From contig WHVA01000040.1 of the NCBI GenBank assembly GCA_015179125.1, positions 124,001 to 188,000 of the forward strand: a stretch of DNA of 64,000 nucleotides. Reading direction: 5' to 3'. A program made the position numbers and the translations under genes. Positions 43,546 through 53,677 of the stretch are shown piece after piece. The stretch comes from Gautieria morchelliformis. Lineage: Eukaryota; Basidiomycota; Agaricomycetes; Gomphales; Gomphaceae. Below the pieces are notes generated by a model. It worked only from the letters and a program-made list of their open reading frames with translations. It ran no database searches and was not told the origin of the DNA. Each line of letters opens with the position of its first letter. Within the stretch, counting starts at the first letter, position 1.

Positions 43546-44042
43546 TGTTGGGTGCATTGATGCTCCTGCACCAAAATCAAGCATAATATATCCAATTTGT
43601 TGTGTGCTTTCTCAATTTCTTCTCATGTTGTTCTTGTATCATGCATCCATTTCTCTGGTTATTTTCGAAATTTTCCACTCACTCCCTATCTCTCCATTTC
43701 ATCTTGTTATTCCTACTTTCACAAGCGGCTGCACCCAGCGGAGTCTGAAATGACTTCGACGCGCGAGCTCTTGGGCGCTAAAGGGCCGGGTAGTAGTACA
43801 TGCGCAGTGAAACAGTTTCCCCCTCTCTCAGTGACAACTAAATTCACTGAGAGAGGCAAGTAAATTAGTCTAGCATTCTTTCGATTTATTGACCTAGAAA
43901 TTCTCTGTAGTGAATTAATTTCTAGGTAGTGTATAATATATTTATAGTGACAACTAAATTCACTGAGAGAGTGAATTAATTTCTAGTCTATTCTTTTGAG
44001 CAAGAAGTCCATTCCTACTGCCTATAATTCCTGTCCTCTACA
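43546..44042 (+). repeat. 5' LTR of Copia C1
   Basis: It starts TGTTGGGTGC and ends CCTCTACA. A perfect 13-bp inverted repeat (CCTCTCTCAGTGA, 43822-43834, with its complement 43844-43856) is conserved in all LTRs of this family here. An AT-rich TATA-like stretch lies at about 43931-43946. Confidence 0.95.
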
Positions 44043-44056
44043 GGGTTATGGGCCCC
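44043..44056 (+). other. half-tRNA iMet primer site of Copia C1, containing the start codon
   Basis: GGGTTATGGGCCCC directly follows the LTR and is complementary to the initiator tRNA-Met anticodon arm. The polyprotein ATG (44048-44050) lies inside it. Confidence 0.85.
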
Positions 44057-47000
44057 GGAGACACTTCTGAGAAGCTATTGGGTGTTGAGAAGCTTGCTAC
44101 TGATGGAAGTAATTGGCCATTGTGGCGAGCCACTCTCATCAGCTATTTCGAGTCCAAAAATCTACTCAAGCATGTAGAAGGGAGAGTCACTCGACCTCCT
44201 GATCCTCCAGTTATGCCCCCAGGCCATATTCTTACAGAAGCTGAGGAAACTCAGATGGATAAGGCTGAGGAGAAGCTGGAGAGATACCTTGCTAGAGAAG
44301 GACAAGCCAAGACCCAAATCATCGTCTCAGTGTCAGAGTCATTAGCCCTGATGCTACAGAAGCAGAAGACAGCAAAAGAGACTTGGGATGCACTGGTCAA
44401 TGAGATGACCAAAAAGCCCAAGATGGTCCTCACCAGCCTGCAGAGACAACTCCGCCGTATGAGATGTCCTGAGGATGGAGACTTGAGAGATCATTTGGAC
44501 AAGGCCCAAGACCTATATGCTCGTCTTAATGAGATGGGAGCCAGAGTTTCCGAAGAAGAATTCATGGACATCATCCTTGCATCACTTCCACCATCCTATG
44601 AGGCAGTCATGAACGCCCTTACCACTTCGCTTGAAGAATGCGGGATGCCATTGGTCCCTGATAATATTATTAGGGTACTAAAGGCTCAGTATGACAGGAA
44701 GAAAACACTCCCGCAAGAAGAGCAGGTGTTTATTGGTTCATCTACTAAGAAGGACCAGAAGGGGCAGAAGGCGCATGTATGCACCAACTGCAAAAAGCCT
44801 GGACATTCTATCGAAAATTGCTGGGCTAAAGGAGGTGGCAAAGAAGGTCAAGGACCACGTCAGAAGAAGAAAAAAGCCAAGAAGAAGAAGAAGGGTAAAG
44901 CAAAAGCGAATGTTGCCGAAGAAGAGTCCTCTTCTGAGGAAAGTGGTGATGGGCATCTTGCCTTCACCAATTTTGACGAGTGCTCTAATTTCAATCTGAG
45001 CACATCCTCAGGAGTTATAGTTATACTCGACACCGGAACGACATCGCATATGACTCCTCACAAAAATTTATTGAGGAACTACTGTCAATTCTCACAGCCG
45101 AGGACTATCCGAGCAGCCAACAAAGGCACTTTTGATGCCTTCGGTTCAGGACTGCTTGTATTATCCAACAAGGTTGGAGATAAAACAGTAGAAGTCACGT
45201 TGCAAGATACATATTATGCTCCAAAAATTGCTGCTACCCTCGTCTCAATCGGTCGGTGCGATGATGCTGGCTACGACATTCGACTCGGTGGCCAGAAATG
45301 CACAATATCTAATGCTACTGGAAAGGTATTGATGCAAGCACCGAAGGTCAATGGTTTATATCGACTAGACCTCCAGTCACCAAGTGCTCAAGCCCATATG
45401 TGTTTGTCTGCCATGGAAATTCATCAAAAAATGGGGCATATCTCACAGAAGTCCCTACAACATCTATTAAATCATGGCATGATATTGGGCATTGAACTGA
45501 GCTCCACAGGCGATAGAATTGTCTGTGATGCGTGTATTCAGGCCAAGATTGCACGCAAACCTCTTCCTCGAGAACCCAGAGACCGAACGTCAAAATTCGG
45601 TGACAGAATTTATTCTGATGTCTGGGGACCTGCAAGACACCTCACGATCGATAAGAAGTCATATTATGTCTCCTTTATCGATGACTACTCAAGAGAATCG
45701 GTGATCTATCTCATGGCGAACAAATCAGAAGCATTCTCAAAGTACAAGCTCTACGAGGCTTTAATGCTTCGACAGAGAAATGTGCACATCAAGGCACTTG
45801 TTTCTGATCGAGGGGGCGAGTATACGAGCTCTGAATTTGAACAGCATCTAGCCAAACAAGGCACGAAGCATCAGTTGACGGTACACGACACACCAGAGTC
45901 TAATGGTGTTGCCGAACGTCTGAACCGAACTCTCACTGAGAGAACTCGTGCCATGCTGTTAGAATCAGGCCTTCCTAAGATATTATGGGGCTATGCAATA
46001 CAGCATGCCAATTATCTTAGGAACAGGACACACACAAGAGCTCTACCGGATAAAACGCCCTACGAGATGATCCACCATGAGAAACCGAATCTCAAAGACA
46101 TTCACGCGTGGGGAACTGAAGTCTATGTTAAGGTCACTCAGGGAGATAAATTGGAAGCTCGTGCCAAGAGAGCTCGGTGGATAGGAATTTCTGCGCAGAG
46201 CCATGGTCATTATATTTATTGGCCTGACTCGCACAAAGTTTCTGTCGAGCGGAATGTTGTGTTTGATTCAGAGATGAAGAAGGGAAAGGTCCCAATCATT
46301 TCTATTGAGGAATCCAAGCTACCTACGTCTAGAGAGGAGAAGAAGGCCATTCCGGCATCAGTGCCTGTGCCCGGTCGCTTAGTCAGCGAAGAGGCAAAGA
46401 TCGAAGAAATTGATGAAAATGCACCAGAGGAATATCTTGAAAAGCTGCAACCTATTCAGGGAGTTGATGACAGACCTAGAGAAGCTGAACCGATAAGGAG
46501 AAGCGAAAGGATCCGTCAACAACAAGTGCAGCCGGCCCCATCAGGTCCCGTAACAAGATCTCAAACCCAGAGACAAGCTGGCGCACATATGACTACGCTA
46601 GCTTACGAGGACGTTGAGGACCATAAAGAAGTTTTATTCGACCAAGAATTATCCTCCGAGATTGATGGCATCAGTAGCTATGAGTGTGCCATCAGTGCGT
46701 TTCTAACCGACAGTCAAAACAATAACAAGGCGCCGGATTTGAGTCAAATTGAACCTAGCAATGCAGACGAAGCTCTGAATAATCCTATATGGAAGAAATC
46801 AATGGACAAAGAGTATGAGGCCCTAATCGACAAGGGAGTGTGGGAACGAGCCAAACCACCTCCTGGAGCCAATATTGTCGGTAATAAATGGGTCTACCTT
46901 TGGAAGCGTAACCCAGAAGGGAAACCAATAATGCCTAAATCGAGAATGGTCGCCCAAGGCTTCACACAGAAGTTTGGAGTCGACTATGATGAGACATACT

Positions 47001-48235
47001 CACCTGTTGCTCGGTTATCCTCCCTACGGATCATATGCGCCATTGCTGCTAGGAATGACTGGCCTATCCATCAAATGGACGTGGACTATGCATACCTCAA
47101 TGCTACACTGCCTAAACCTATTTACATGAAGCAGCCGTATGGATATGAGTCTGGAGACAAAGACGAAGTGCTACTTTTGAAGAAAGCACTCTATGGCCTC
47201 AAACAATCTGGAAGGGAATGGTACAAACGTCTAAGTGGTGAATTCCACAAATTAGGATTCACTACGTCAGCCACAGATGGGGCTGTATTTTATAGAGGTG
47301 GCGGAAAGGGGCATGTGATCATTGCAACAGCTGTGGATGATCTCACCATCACAGCTGAGAATCAGTCAGTCCTGGACGAAGTCAAACGAGATCTTGCTCA
47401 GGTCTTCAGTATGAAAGATCTAGGCGAGATTCATTGGCTATTGAATCTCAAAATCGAAAGAGACTGGCAGAAGAAAACTATTGCAATTTCACAACCTGCA
47501 TACATCGAGAAGATCATCAAGAAATTCAATCTCGAAGATGCAAAGACTTATGCTACGCCCCTTGATCCAGCTGTTAAATTATCAAAAGACCAGTGTCCTT
47601 CTACGGAGAGAGGCAAGAAAGCCATGTCGAAGTTTTCATACAGGCAAGCCATAGGATCACTGATGTGGGCAGCTGTAGCCACTCGACCTGACATTGCATT
47701 TGCGGTGTCATTGCTTTCGCAATTCCTCGAAAATCCAGGTGGCACACATTGGAATGCAGTCAAACGTGTCTTCAAATATTTGAAAGGCACGAAGCATTAC
47801 AAGCTCACACTTGGAAGAAATCGAGACGGCTTGATGGGGTATTCAGATGCAGATTGGGGTTCACAGAGTCATAGGCGTTCGTATTCGGCATACTTATTTC
47901 AGATTGATGGAGGCACTGTTTCATGGAGTTGCCAGAAACAGTCGATAGTAGCCCTCTCATCAACTGAAGCCGAATTCGTCGCCCTGACCCATGCGGGCAA
48001 AGAGGCTCTTTGGATGCGCCATTTTATTTCTGAAATATTCCAACCACTGAACAGACCCATCAAAATTTATTCAGATAATCGATCAGCCATTGCCATCACG
48101 TATGGCACTCAACAACACACGAGAACCAAACATTTCGACATCAGATTATATTTCCTTCGAGATATAATCAAAAATCAACAAGCCAAGCTCGTTTATTTGC
48201 CAACCGAACAAATGTTGGCAGATATCCTCACCTAA
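44048..48235 (+). CDS. Copia C1 Gag-Pol polyprotein, 1395 residues
   Basis: A single uninterrupted frame. Gag of the Copia type occupies about residues 1-235. The CCHC knuckle (CTNCKKPGHSIENC) is at about 245-258, with a Lys-rich tail. The protease VIVILDTGTTSHMT (DTG) is near 328. The pre-integrase HHCC segment (EIHQKMGHISQ, CDACIQAK) is followed by the integrase core (SDVWGPARH, SDRGGEY near 585, NGVAERLNRT near 620). RT spans about 930-1170 with VDD in IATAVDDLTIT near 1095. RNase H (YSDADWGS near 1265, ALSSTEAEFVAL) closes the protein. It stops at TAA (48233-48235), 18 residues before the stop used by the sister copy C2, losing the KGLPSPRVKILNEQIGIY tail through two base changes. Otherwise it looks competent. 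Confidence 0.95.
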   Translation: MGPGDTSEKLLGVEKLATDGSNWPLWRATLISYFESKNLLKHVEGRVTRPPDPPVMPPGHILTEAEETQMDKAEEKLERYLAREGQAKTQIIVSVSESLALMLQKQKTAKETWDALVNEMTKKPKMVLTSLQRQLRRMRCPEDGDLRDHLDKAQDLYARLNEMGARVSEEEFMDIILASLPPSYEAVMNALTTSLEECGMPLVPDNIIRVLKAQYDRKKTLPQEEQVFIGSSTKKDQKGQKAHVCTNCKKPGHSIENCWAKGGGKEGQGPRQKKKKAKKKKKGKAKANVAEEESSSEESGDGHLAFTNFDECSNFNLSTSSGVIVILDTGTTSHMTPHKNLLRNYCQFSQPRTIRAANKGTFDAFGSGLLVLSNKVGDKTVEVTLQDTYYAPKIAATLVSIGRCDDAGYDIRLGGQKCTISNATGKVLMQAPKVNGLYRLDLQSPSAQAHMCLSAMEIHQKMGHISQKSLQHLLNHGMILGIELSSTGDRIVCDACIQAKIARKPLPREPRDRTSKFGDRIYSDVWGPARHLTIDKKSYYVSFIDDYSRESVIYLMANKSEAFSKYKLYEALMLRQRNVHIKALVSDRGGEYTSSEFEQHLAKQGTKHQLTVHDTPESNGVAERLNRTLTERTRAMLLESGLPKILWGYAIQHANYLRNRTHTRALPDKTPYEMIHHEKPNLKDIHAWGTEVYVKVTQGDKLEARAKRARWIGISAQSHGHYIYWPDSHKVSVERNVVFDSEMKKGKVPIISIEESKLPTSREEKKAIPASVPVPGRLVSEEAKIEEIDENAPEEYLEKLQPIQGVDDRPREAEPIRRSERIRQQQVQPAPSGPVTRSQTQRQAGAHMTTLAYEDVEDHKEVLFDQELSSEIDGISSYECAISAFLTDSQNNNKAPDLSQIEPSNADEALNNPIWKKSMDKEYEALIDKGVWERAKPPPGANIVGNKWVYLWKRNPEGKPIMPKSRMVAQGFTQKFGVDYDETYSPVARLSSLRIICAIAARNDWPIHQMDVDYAYLNATLPKPIYMKQPYGYESGDKDEVLLLKKALYGLKQSGREWYKRLSGEFHKLGFTTSATDGAVFYRGGGKGHVIIATAVDDLTITAENQSVLDEVKRDLAQVFSMKDLGEIHWLLNLKIERDWQKKTIAISQPAYIEKIIKKFNLEDAKTYATPLDPAVKLSKDQCPSTERGKKAMSKFSYRQAIGSLMWAAVATRPDIAFAVSLLSQFLENPGGTHWNAVKRVFKYLKGTKHYKLTLGRNRDGLMGYSDADWGSQSHRRSYSAYLFQIDGGTVSWSCQKQSIVALSSTEAEFVALTHAGKEALWMRHFISEIFQPLNRPIKIYSDNRSAIAITYGTQQHTRTKHFDIRLYFLRDIIKNQQAKLVYLPTEQMLADILT

Positions 48236-48302
48236 GGACTTCCTAGTCCTAGAGTGAAGATCCTCAATGAACAAATCGGAATATATTAAGCTTGAGGGGG
48301 CG

Positions 48303-48803
48303 TGTTGGGTGCATTGATGCTCCTGCACCAAAATCAAGCATAATATATCCAATTTGTTGTGTGCTTTCTCAATTTCTTCTCATGTTGTTCTTGTATCATG
48401 CATCCATTTCTCTGGTTATTTTCGAAATTTTCCACTCACTCACTCCCTATCTCTCCATTTCATCTTGTTATTCCTACTTTCACAAGCGGCTGCACCCAGC
48501 GGAGTCTGAAATGACTTCGACGCGCGAGCTCTTGGGCGCTAAAGGGCCGGGTAGTAGTACATGCGCAGTGAAACAGTTTCCCCCTCTCTCAGTGACAACT
48601 AAATTCACTGAGAGAGGCAAGTAAATTAGTCTAGCATTCTTTCGATTTATTGACCTAGAAATTCTCTGTAGTGAATTAATTTCTAGGTAGTGTATAATAT
48701 ATTTATAGTGACAACTAAATTCACTGAGAGAGTGAATTAATTTCTAGTCTATTCTTTTGAGCAAGAAGTCCATTCCTACTGCCTATAATTCCTGTCCTCT
48801 ACA
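48303..48803 (+). repeat. 3' LTR of Copia C1
   Basis: Identical to the 5' LTR as far as I can read, apart from one extra CACT repeat. Confidence 0.95.
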
Positions 48804-51421
48804 GTTCATGTATTCTCCATTCGGGGTGAGTAGTTGGCAGGAGACTTGACCTGTGCCTTTTTGCATTGTATAGAGGTCATTGACGATACCGAGTCTGTGT
48901 TCCCACCCTGGGTCTATGGAGTCTTTGTCTGGCGGTCCTGGGGTTAAACCGGAGCACGATAGGCCGTTGGCTGGGTTGCTCTTGCCATCTTGGTGCAGGA
49001 AGTCGACTATATCGTGCGCTAATATCGCTTCTTTGTACCTCGCATGGGTTGGGGGCAGGGTCTTGTTCGAAAGTAAGTCCTTCATCGCTCGGCAGTCTGT
49101 TTTCAACACGATCTGATGGCCCCATATGAATTTGTGGAATTTGTCCAAAGCCCACTTCACTGCTTTCAGTTCTAGCTCGAAGGAGTGTTGTTTCTGTTCG
49201 GCCAATGAAGTCCTGCGGGAGGCAAATGCGATGGGGCATAGGGTTTCTTCCATGGGTTTGGTTGCGCTGGTGATCGGCTGGTATTGTGCTAGGTATGCTG
49301 CTAGACCTTTCGCGCTCGCATCTGTTCCTACTACTAACGGTTTGCCTTCGATGATTGTGGACAGCACTGGAGCTTGCGTCAGTAATCCTTTGAGTTGCGC
49401 AAACGCTTTGTCTTGGGCAGCTGTCCACCTCCCATCGAGCGAAGCGTTGATCAGAGCTTTCTTGTATGTCCCTTTTTTTTGTTTTTTTTTGACTCTCCTG
49501 ATCTGGTGATCTGGATCCCTCTGATCATCTCATAGAGGGGGTCTGCTACGATCGCGAAGGCTGGCATGCATGCGCGGAAGTGGCTGACGGTGCTGAGGAA
49601 GGCAAGTGTTTCATGTGCTGTCCTTGGCGTGGGCCAGTCTAAAATCGCTGTGACTTTAGAGAGGTCAGGGCGAATGCCTTCTGCTGACAATTCCACTCCC
49701 GCCCATAGGACGTGGGAGCAGAATAGGGAGATCTTCGATGGTGCGAGTACCACATTTTTCTCTCTACACCTTTGGAAGACTTTGCTCATTTTTGCGAATA
49801 GGTCTTCGAAGGTATCGGCTCCTTGGCATATATCATCCATGTAGTGTTCTAGGTCTTGTCCTATCATCCCTTTGAATGCTCTAACCATCATTTCCAGGAA
49901 GGTGCTCGGTGCCCCTGTCAGGCTGAATGGCATGTGGACATACGTATAGTAGCCAAGGTCTTCTACTCGAAATGCTGTGAGTCCCCAGTCGCTTCGTCTG
50001 ATGAGACAGGCATGGTACCCCATGGCTAAGTCAAGGACATTGTATAGTTTGTACCCGCTCATCTGATGTTGTCTTCTTGTCAGGTCGCTGACTGGGAATG
50101 ATGGGGCTTGGGTATGTTTGTTCAATGCTCCAAAGTTATTGCAAAGGCTCCATTGAGTGGGAGCTGGTGATGGTAGAGGTCTGACCAGTTTCTTGTCTGC
50201 TGGTGAGTTGGGGTGTGGTAATTCAATTCCAGCGTCCTGACATGCGGCGTTAGCTAGGATTCGAAGTTCTTCTAGCGATCGGGTTTGGTCATGTCTCGGT
50301 TTGGGGGCTAAAACGATTGGGCTGATGCAGCGGACATTGTTGTATGGGATCCAGATGATGATCCCAGCCTCTACTAGCTTGTGGGTGTGTTGATGCAGCC
50401 ACTCTCGCTGTGAGACTGTGAGCGGGCGAGAAGTGTCGACTTTCGGCAGTTTGACATCTTCTGGTATGTCAATTTGATGTTCGATGAAATCTATTGGTTT
50501 CACTTCGCTCAGTTGTAGTGCGAAAATGTCGGCATATCTCGCTATGAGGTCCATTATTTGTTCCCGTTGCTGTGGGAGGAGGGTGTCGCCGATCGTTACG
50601 CTCTTTTGGATCATCGCGATGCGGTCTGGGTCAAACTTGTCTTCTGTTGTGGCTGACGGGCATAGCTGGTTGACAAGCTTCGCTGTGTAGGCTAAGTTTG
50701 GTAGGTCATCTCCTGGGTCTATGATGCTCGTTGTTGTCTGACGGTTGAGGCACATAGTATTTGGATCTGGAGCTGGTGTCGTTGACATCTGCTCCAGGCT
50801 GGTTGTGTTCGGTGCTGGTTTCTGAAACCTCAGGTGTTTGAAGAAGTTAGGTATGATTACTTCTTGTCCTCCTGTTTTCACTCTCAATTCGTCTGTTGCA
50901 TAGTCGTGGATTGCTAAGCACCGTCCTAACCATGGTTTCCCTAGCAAGAGTTCAAAGGAGCCTCCCGAGTTGAGTATCTCTACCTGTATTTTCGTGGCGA
51001 TCCCATGTACGTTGATGAACAGGTCTATTCAGCCCCTGGATTTTGTGACTGTTCCATTCCCCATGACGCAGGCTAGTGGCGACGGTTCTAAGTCTCTGAG
51101 GGTGGCATGCCACTGTTGCCATAGTGTAGAGTCTAGGGCACATAGTAAGCCTCCGTCATCAACCGTCCCTTCTACTCTGATAGTGCCTGTATTCTTGCCT
51201 GTGATGTCCACTTTCGTCAGGAAAGGGTTAGAGAACTGGTCCTCTTTTTCTCTTGGTAGAAACAGTTGGACTATCTCCCTTTCCTCTGGTTCTGTGACGA
51301 GTCGTCCGTTCGATCGAACTCTCCTTAACGCTTCTTGTGATGTTCTCATTTCTAAGAGAGACGTCGTCTCCTTCGCGTACCAAGAACGTGATATATTGCT
51401 AGTGTCTATATTGCTCGACAT
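48804..51421 (-). pseudogene. Gypsy B protease-RT-RNase H, one TGA and one frameshift
   Basis: It starts at 51421 (MSSNIDTSNISRSWYAKETT). The protease region has TVDDGGLLCALDSTLW, a DDG motif in place of the usual D-S/T-G, and later FELLLGKPWLGRCLAIHDY. The two parts are split by TGA at 51029-51031 in an otherwise open frame. RT: WSLCNNFGALNKHTQAPSFP, MPFSLTGAPSTFLEMMVRAF, and the catalytic YMDD (about 49845). In a run of A residues (plus-strand T run, 49472-49490) the frame shifts, and RNase H follows (VVGTDASAKGLAAYLAQ, FELELKAVKWALDKF) up to the Copia C1 edge at 48809. Ty3/Gypsy order is clear. The homopolymer shift could be a sequencing error. Confidence 0.88.
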
Positions 51422-51636
51422 GTAGTTGGGTACGTCTGGAAACGGGGGTCTCGTGTTGGGGTTCTGACCAAGATGCGTGCAGCTCGGGGCACCGATACCA
51501 AGAAAGCTCTGATGTGCTGGGGTTCAACTGGTTTTGGGTTGCGTTTTGTTTGTGTCTCCCGACGATGTTGATTCTCCACGGGAGACCGGTGAGAGGAAAG
51601 GGGAAAAGTCTTGGGGTCTAGGAGAAGTACGGCTCT

Positions 51637-52869
51637 TCATGCGTATTCTCCTCCACCATTTTCCAATTCATCTTCTAACCCTCCTTCCGCGCCGTCTAGT
51701 TGTGATGCATCTCCTGTCTGGAGATACAATAGCATCCGCTGTTGTCCTTGTCGGTTGGCTCTAGCCATCGCTCTAGACGCCGCCTTTCCAACGATTTCTC
51801 TGTATACTTGCTTGGGCCTAGGTAAGGACTTCTGTGGATCGCACACGGGGTCTCCTTTTAGGTGTCCTTGTATCCCGCATGTCCAGCATTCTTGGCTGCC
51901 GGGACTCGGGGAGCTGGGGGACAACGGGAACGGTCTATCTAGTGATGGTGTTGCATTTGGACCGTGAGTTGAAAAGAATAATTTGACTGCTGCGTCGTAT
52001 TTTCTTTTGCCTTCTGATGACTCGTCGAATAGGAGGTCTACGGGTTTCGTCGTGTGTCCCCCTGGGGCTATTGGCTGGCGTGATGCGGAGTTGTTTGGGA
52101 GTGTGATGATAGCTGTTGGTTGACGGTTTGGGATAGGTGCGCTCTTCCCGGCTCTTTCCAGGGCTTCCATCCTGGCCGTATTGCTGGCTAATTGGTGTCC
52201 TAGGTTGCTGACTTGGAAGTCTACGGATGCTCTCATCACCAATCTTTGGTGATCTAGGTTCCTTAGCGTGAGGAGCAGAGTCTCAAAGTTGGGCATGTTC
52301 GAGTGATCGAATGGGAGTGCTTCTTGGACACACAATGGTAAGTTTTGGAAGACATAATGAGATTTCGTCACTGAGTCCATGCCTGGGAGTCTGGCACCTA
52401 TTTCGCTCAGTGTTTGGGCGAACTTCACTAGGGCCCACACCGGCCTCTGTTCTTCGTCTATCGTTTTTGTCAATAGTTCGACTTCAGAGATATGTGCGTT
52501 CTGCCAGTCGCTAAACGTTTCTGTGATGGTGGGTAGTATTTCGCGGCTCGGGTAGACTTCTCCCCACTTCGTCGTGAATGCTGACCAGGATGCTCTGCAG
52601 GTGGGGTCCCATGACTTAAACCGGCGCATCGCTTTGCCCAAGAGGCACAACTTTAGGTACTTGAGTTTTTCCGTTTCATCTGCATCTATTCCTCGTTCAT
52701 AGCAAGCTTTCTCGAACGTTTGTAGCCACTCGTCTCCATCTTGTCCTGGGTTGCCTTTGAAAATGCTGACCTTCGACGCCATGTTACTAGGAACCTTTTG
52801 TGCACTGGGATTGGTGGTTGTCTGGGAAAATGTAGGATTGTGAGGTGCTGCAGCCTTGGTCTGAGACAC
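51637..52869 (-). CDS. Gypsy B Gag
   Basis: Intact 410-residue frame. The N-terminus is Ala/Thr/Pro-rich. The core KVSIFKGNPGQDGDEWLQTF, with LKLCLLGKAMRRFKSW, is a Ty3-type Gag fold. The C-terminus has a knuckle (CWTCGIQGHLKGDPVC, C-x2-C-x4-H-x6-C, two residues longer than the classic CCHC) and an acidic tail. The stop at 51637 is 215 bp before the protease frame, so Pol would need its own initiation or a bypass. The gap reads as open but unrelated sequence. Confidence 0.85.
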   Translation of the reverse strand: MSQTKAAAPHNPTFSQTTTNPSAQKVPSNMASKVSIFKGNPGQDGDEWLQTFEKACYERGIDADETEKLKYLKLCLLGKAMRRFKSWDPTCRASWSAFTTKWGEVYPSREILPTITETFSDWQNAHISEVELLTKTIDEEQRPVWALVKFAQTLSEIGARLPGMDSVTKSHYVFQNLPLCVQEALPFDHSNMPNFETLLLTLRNLDHQRLVMRASVDFQVSNLGHQLASNTARMEALERAGKSAPIPNRQPTAIITLPNNSASRQPIAPGGHTTKPVDLLFDESSEGKRKYDAAVKLFFSTHGPNATPSLDRPFPLSPSSPSPGSQECWTCGIQGHLKGDPVCDPQKSLPRPKQVYREIVGKAASRAMARANRQGQQRMLLYLQTGDASQLDGAEGGLEDELENGGGEYA

Positions 52870-53123
52870 TCGTGGGATGTGCGGTGGTGTGAGTGTGGAG
52901 TTGGGTGCGAGTACTAGGGGTTGACCTAACGGGGGGCGTCTTGTAGTGGGAGATAGATGCGGTGGGGTGTCTCGGAGTGATTTGGCTGTTGAGTGGGAAG
53001 CTAGTCGTGGTGGTGTTGTTGTGGTTTCTGACTGTCTAGGTCAGAGAGGGGGGACGAGAGGTGTAATGGGTCTCGGCCGAAGCTAGGTTCTTCTTTTGGT
53101 GTGGGGGACTCCAGCATTGCTGC

Positions 53124-53603
53124 TTATGTCAATGCTCCGTAGAACTGTTCTATTTTCTCACAGACTGTACGTATGGAGATCGGAGTTTGGGTGTCTCTTG
53201 GTGATGTTCGGTAGATCCACACGAAGTGCCACTTCTCGTGATTTTGTGTAATAGAGAAGATGATTCTCTCGATTTGGTCGTTTGGGAAACCGAGTCTGAG
53301 GACTTTAGCTGGTTCGGTGAGTTGGGTGGTGGCGATCTTCCACGCTCTGAGTTTGAGTGTGCCTGGGTAATGTATTCCGGTCTTGTAGATTTGGTCCCAC
53401 CTCTCGGCCCACACGAGTAGTGGAGCTCTTCCTGATATGGGGTTGTGAAAAATGCTCTTGTTTCGGCTGACTTCGATCTCGGGGTCGACTGTGAATAGGG
53501 CACGTGTTTGGAGTTCTCTGATAGATCGTATCGGTGCGAACGGGATTGTCGAGTCTGGGTGATGACTAGTTTCTAAGGGGATCTCAGGTTGATCTTCTTT
53601 CAT
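53124..53603 (-). CDS. leader ORF (ORF0) of Gypsy B, unknown function
   Basis: A 159-residue frame directly after the primer site and before Gag (MKEDQPEIPLETSHHPDSTI). It contains IHYPGTLKLRAWKIATTQLT, EKWHFVWIYRTSPRDTQTPI and a C-terminus IRTVCEKIEQFYGAL. The composition is protein-like and the frame is undamaged in a decayed element. No family was recognised; it could be an N-terminal Gag module separated by a lost intron or shift. Confidence 0.5.
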   Translation of the reverse strand: MKEDQPEIPLETSHHPDSTIPFAPIRSIRELQTRALFTVDPEIEVSRNKSIFHNPISGRAPLLVWAERWDQIYKTGIHYPGTLKLRAWKIATTQLTEPAKVLRLGFPNDQIERIIFSITQNHEKWHFVWIYRTSPRDTQTPISIRTVCEKIEQFYGALT

Positions 53604-53677
53604 TCACAGGTGGTCTGGAACGTGGAAGGCTTGGGCTGTAAGGCTTCTGGTGATTTATGATCTCACCGTTGCCACCA

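Larger units (their letters stand above)
43546..48803 (+). mobile_element. Ty1/Copia element C1, nearly intact, inserted in Gypsy B
   Basis: LTRs lie at 43546-44042 (497 bp) and 48303-48803 (501 bp). The only difference I can see is one extra CACT unit near 48435. The target duplication is GTTCG/GTTCA (43541-43545 and 48804-48808), with one mismatch. Polypurine tract TTGAGGGGGCG precedes 48303. It is probably one of the youngest insertions in the window. Confidence 0.95.

Noticed and set aside
48877-49428. 183-codon minus-strand ORF within Gypsy B
   Set aside because: Out-of-frame shadow of the RNase H frame, which carries the TDASAKG motif.
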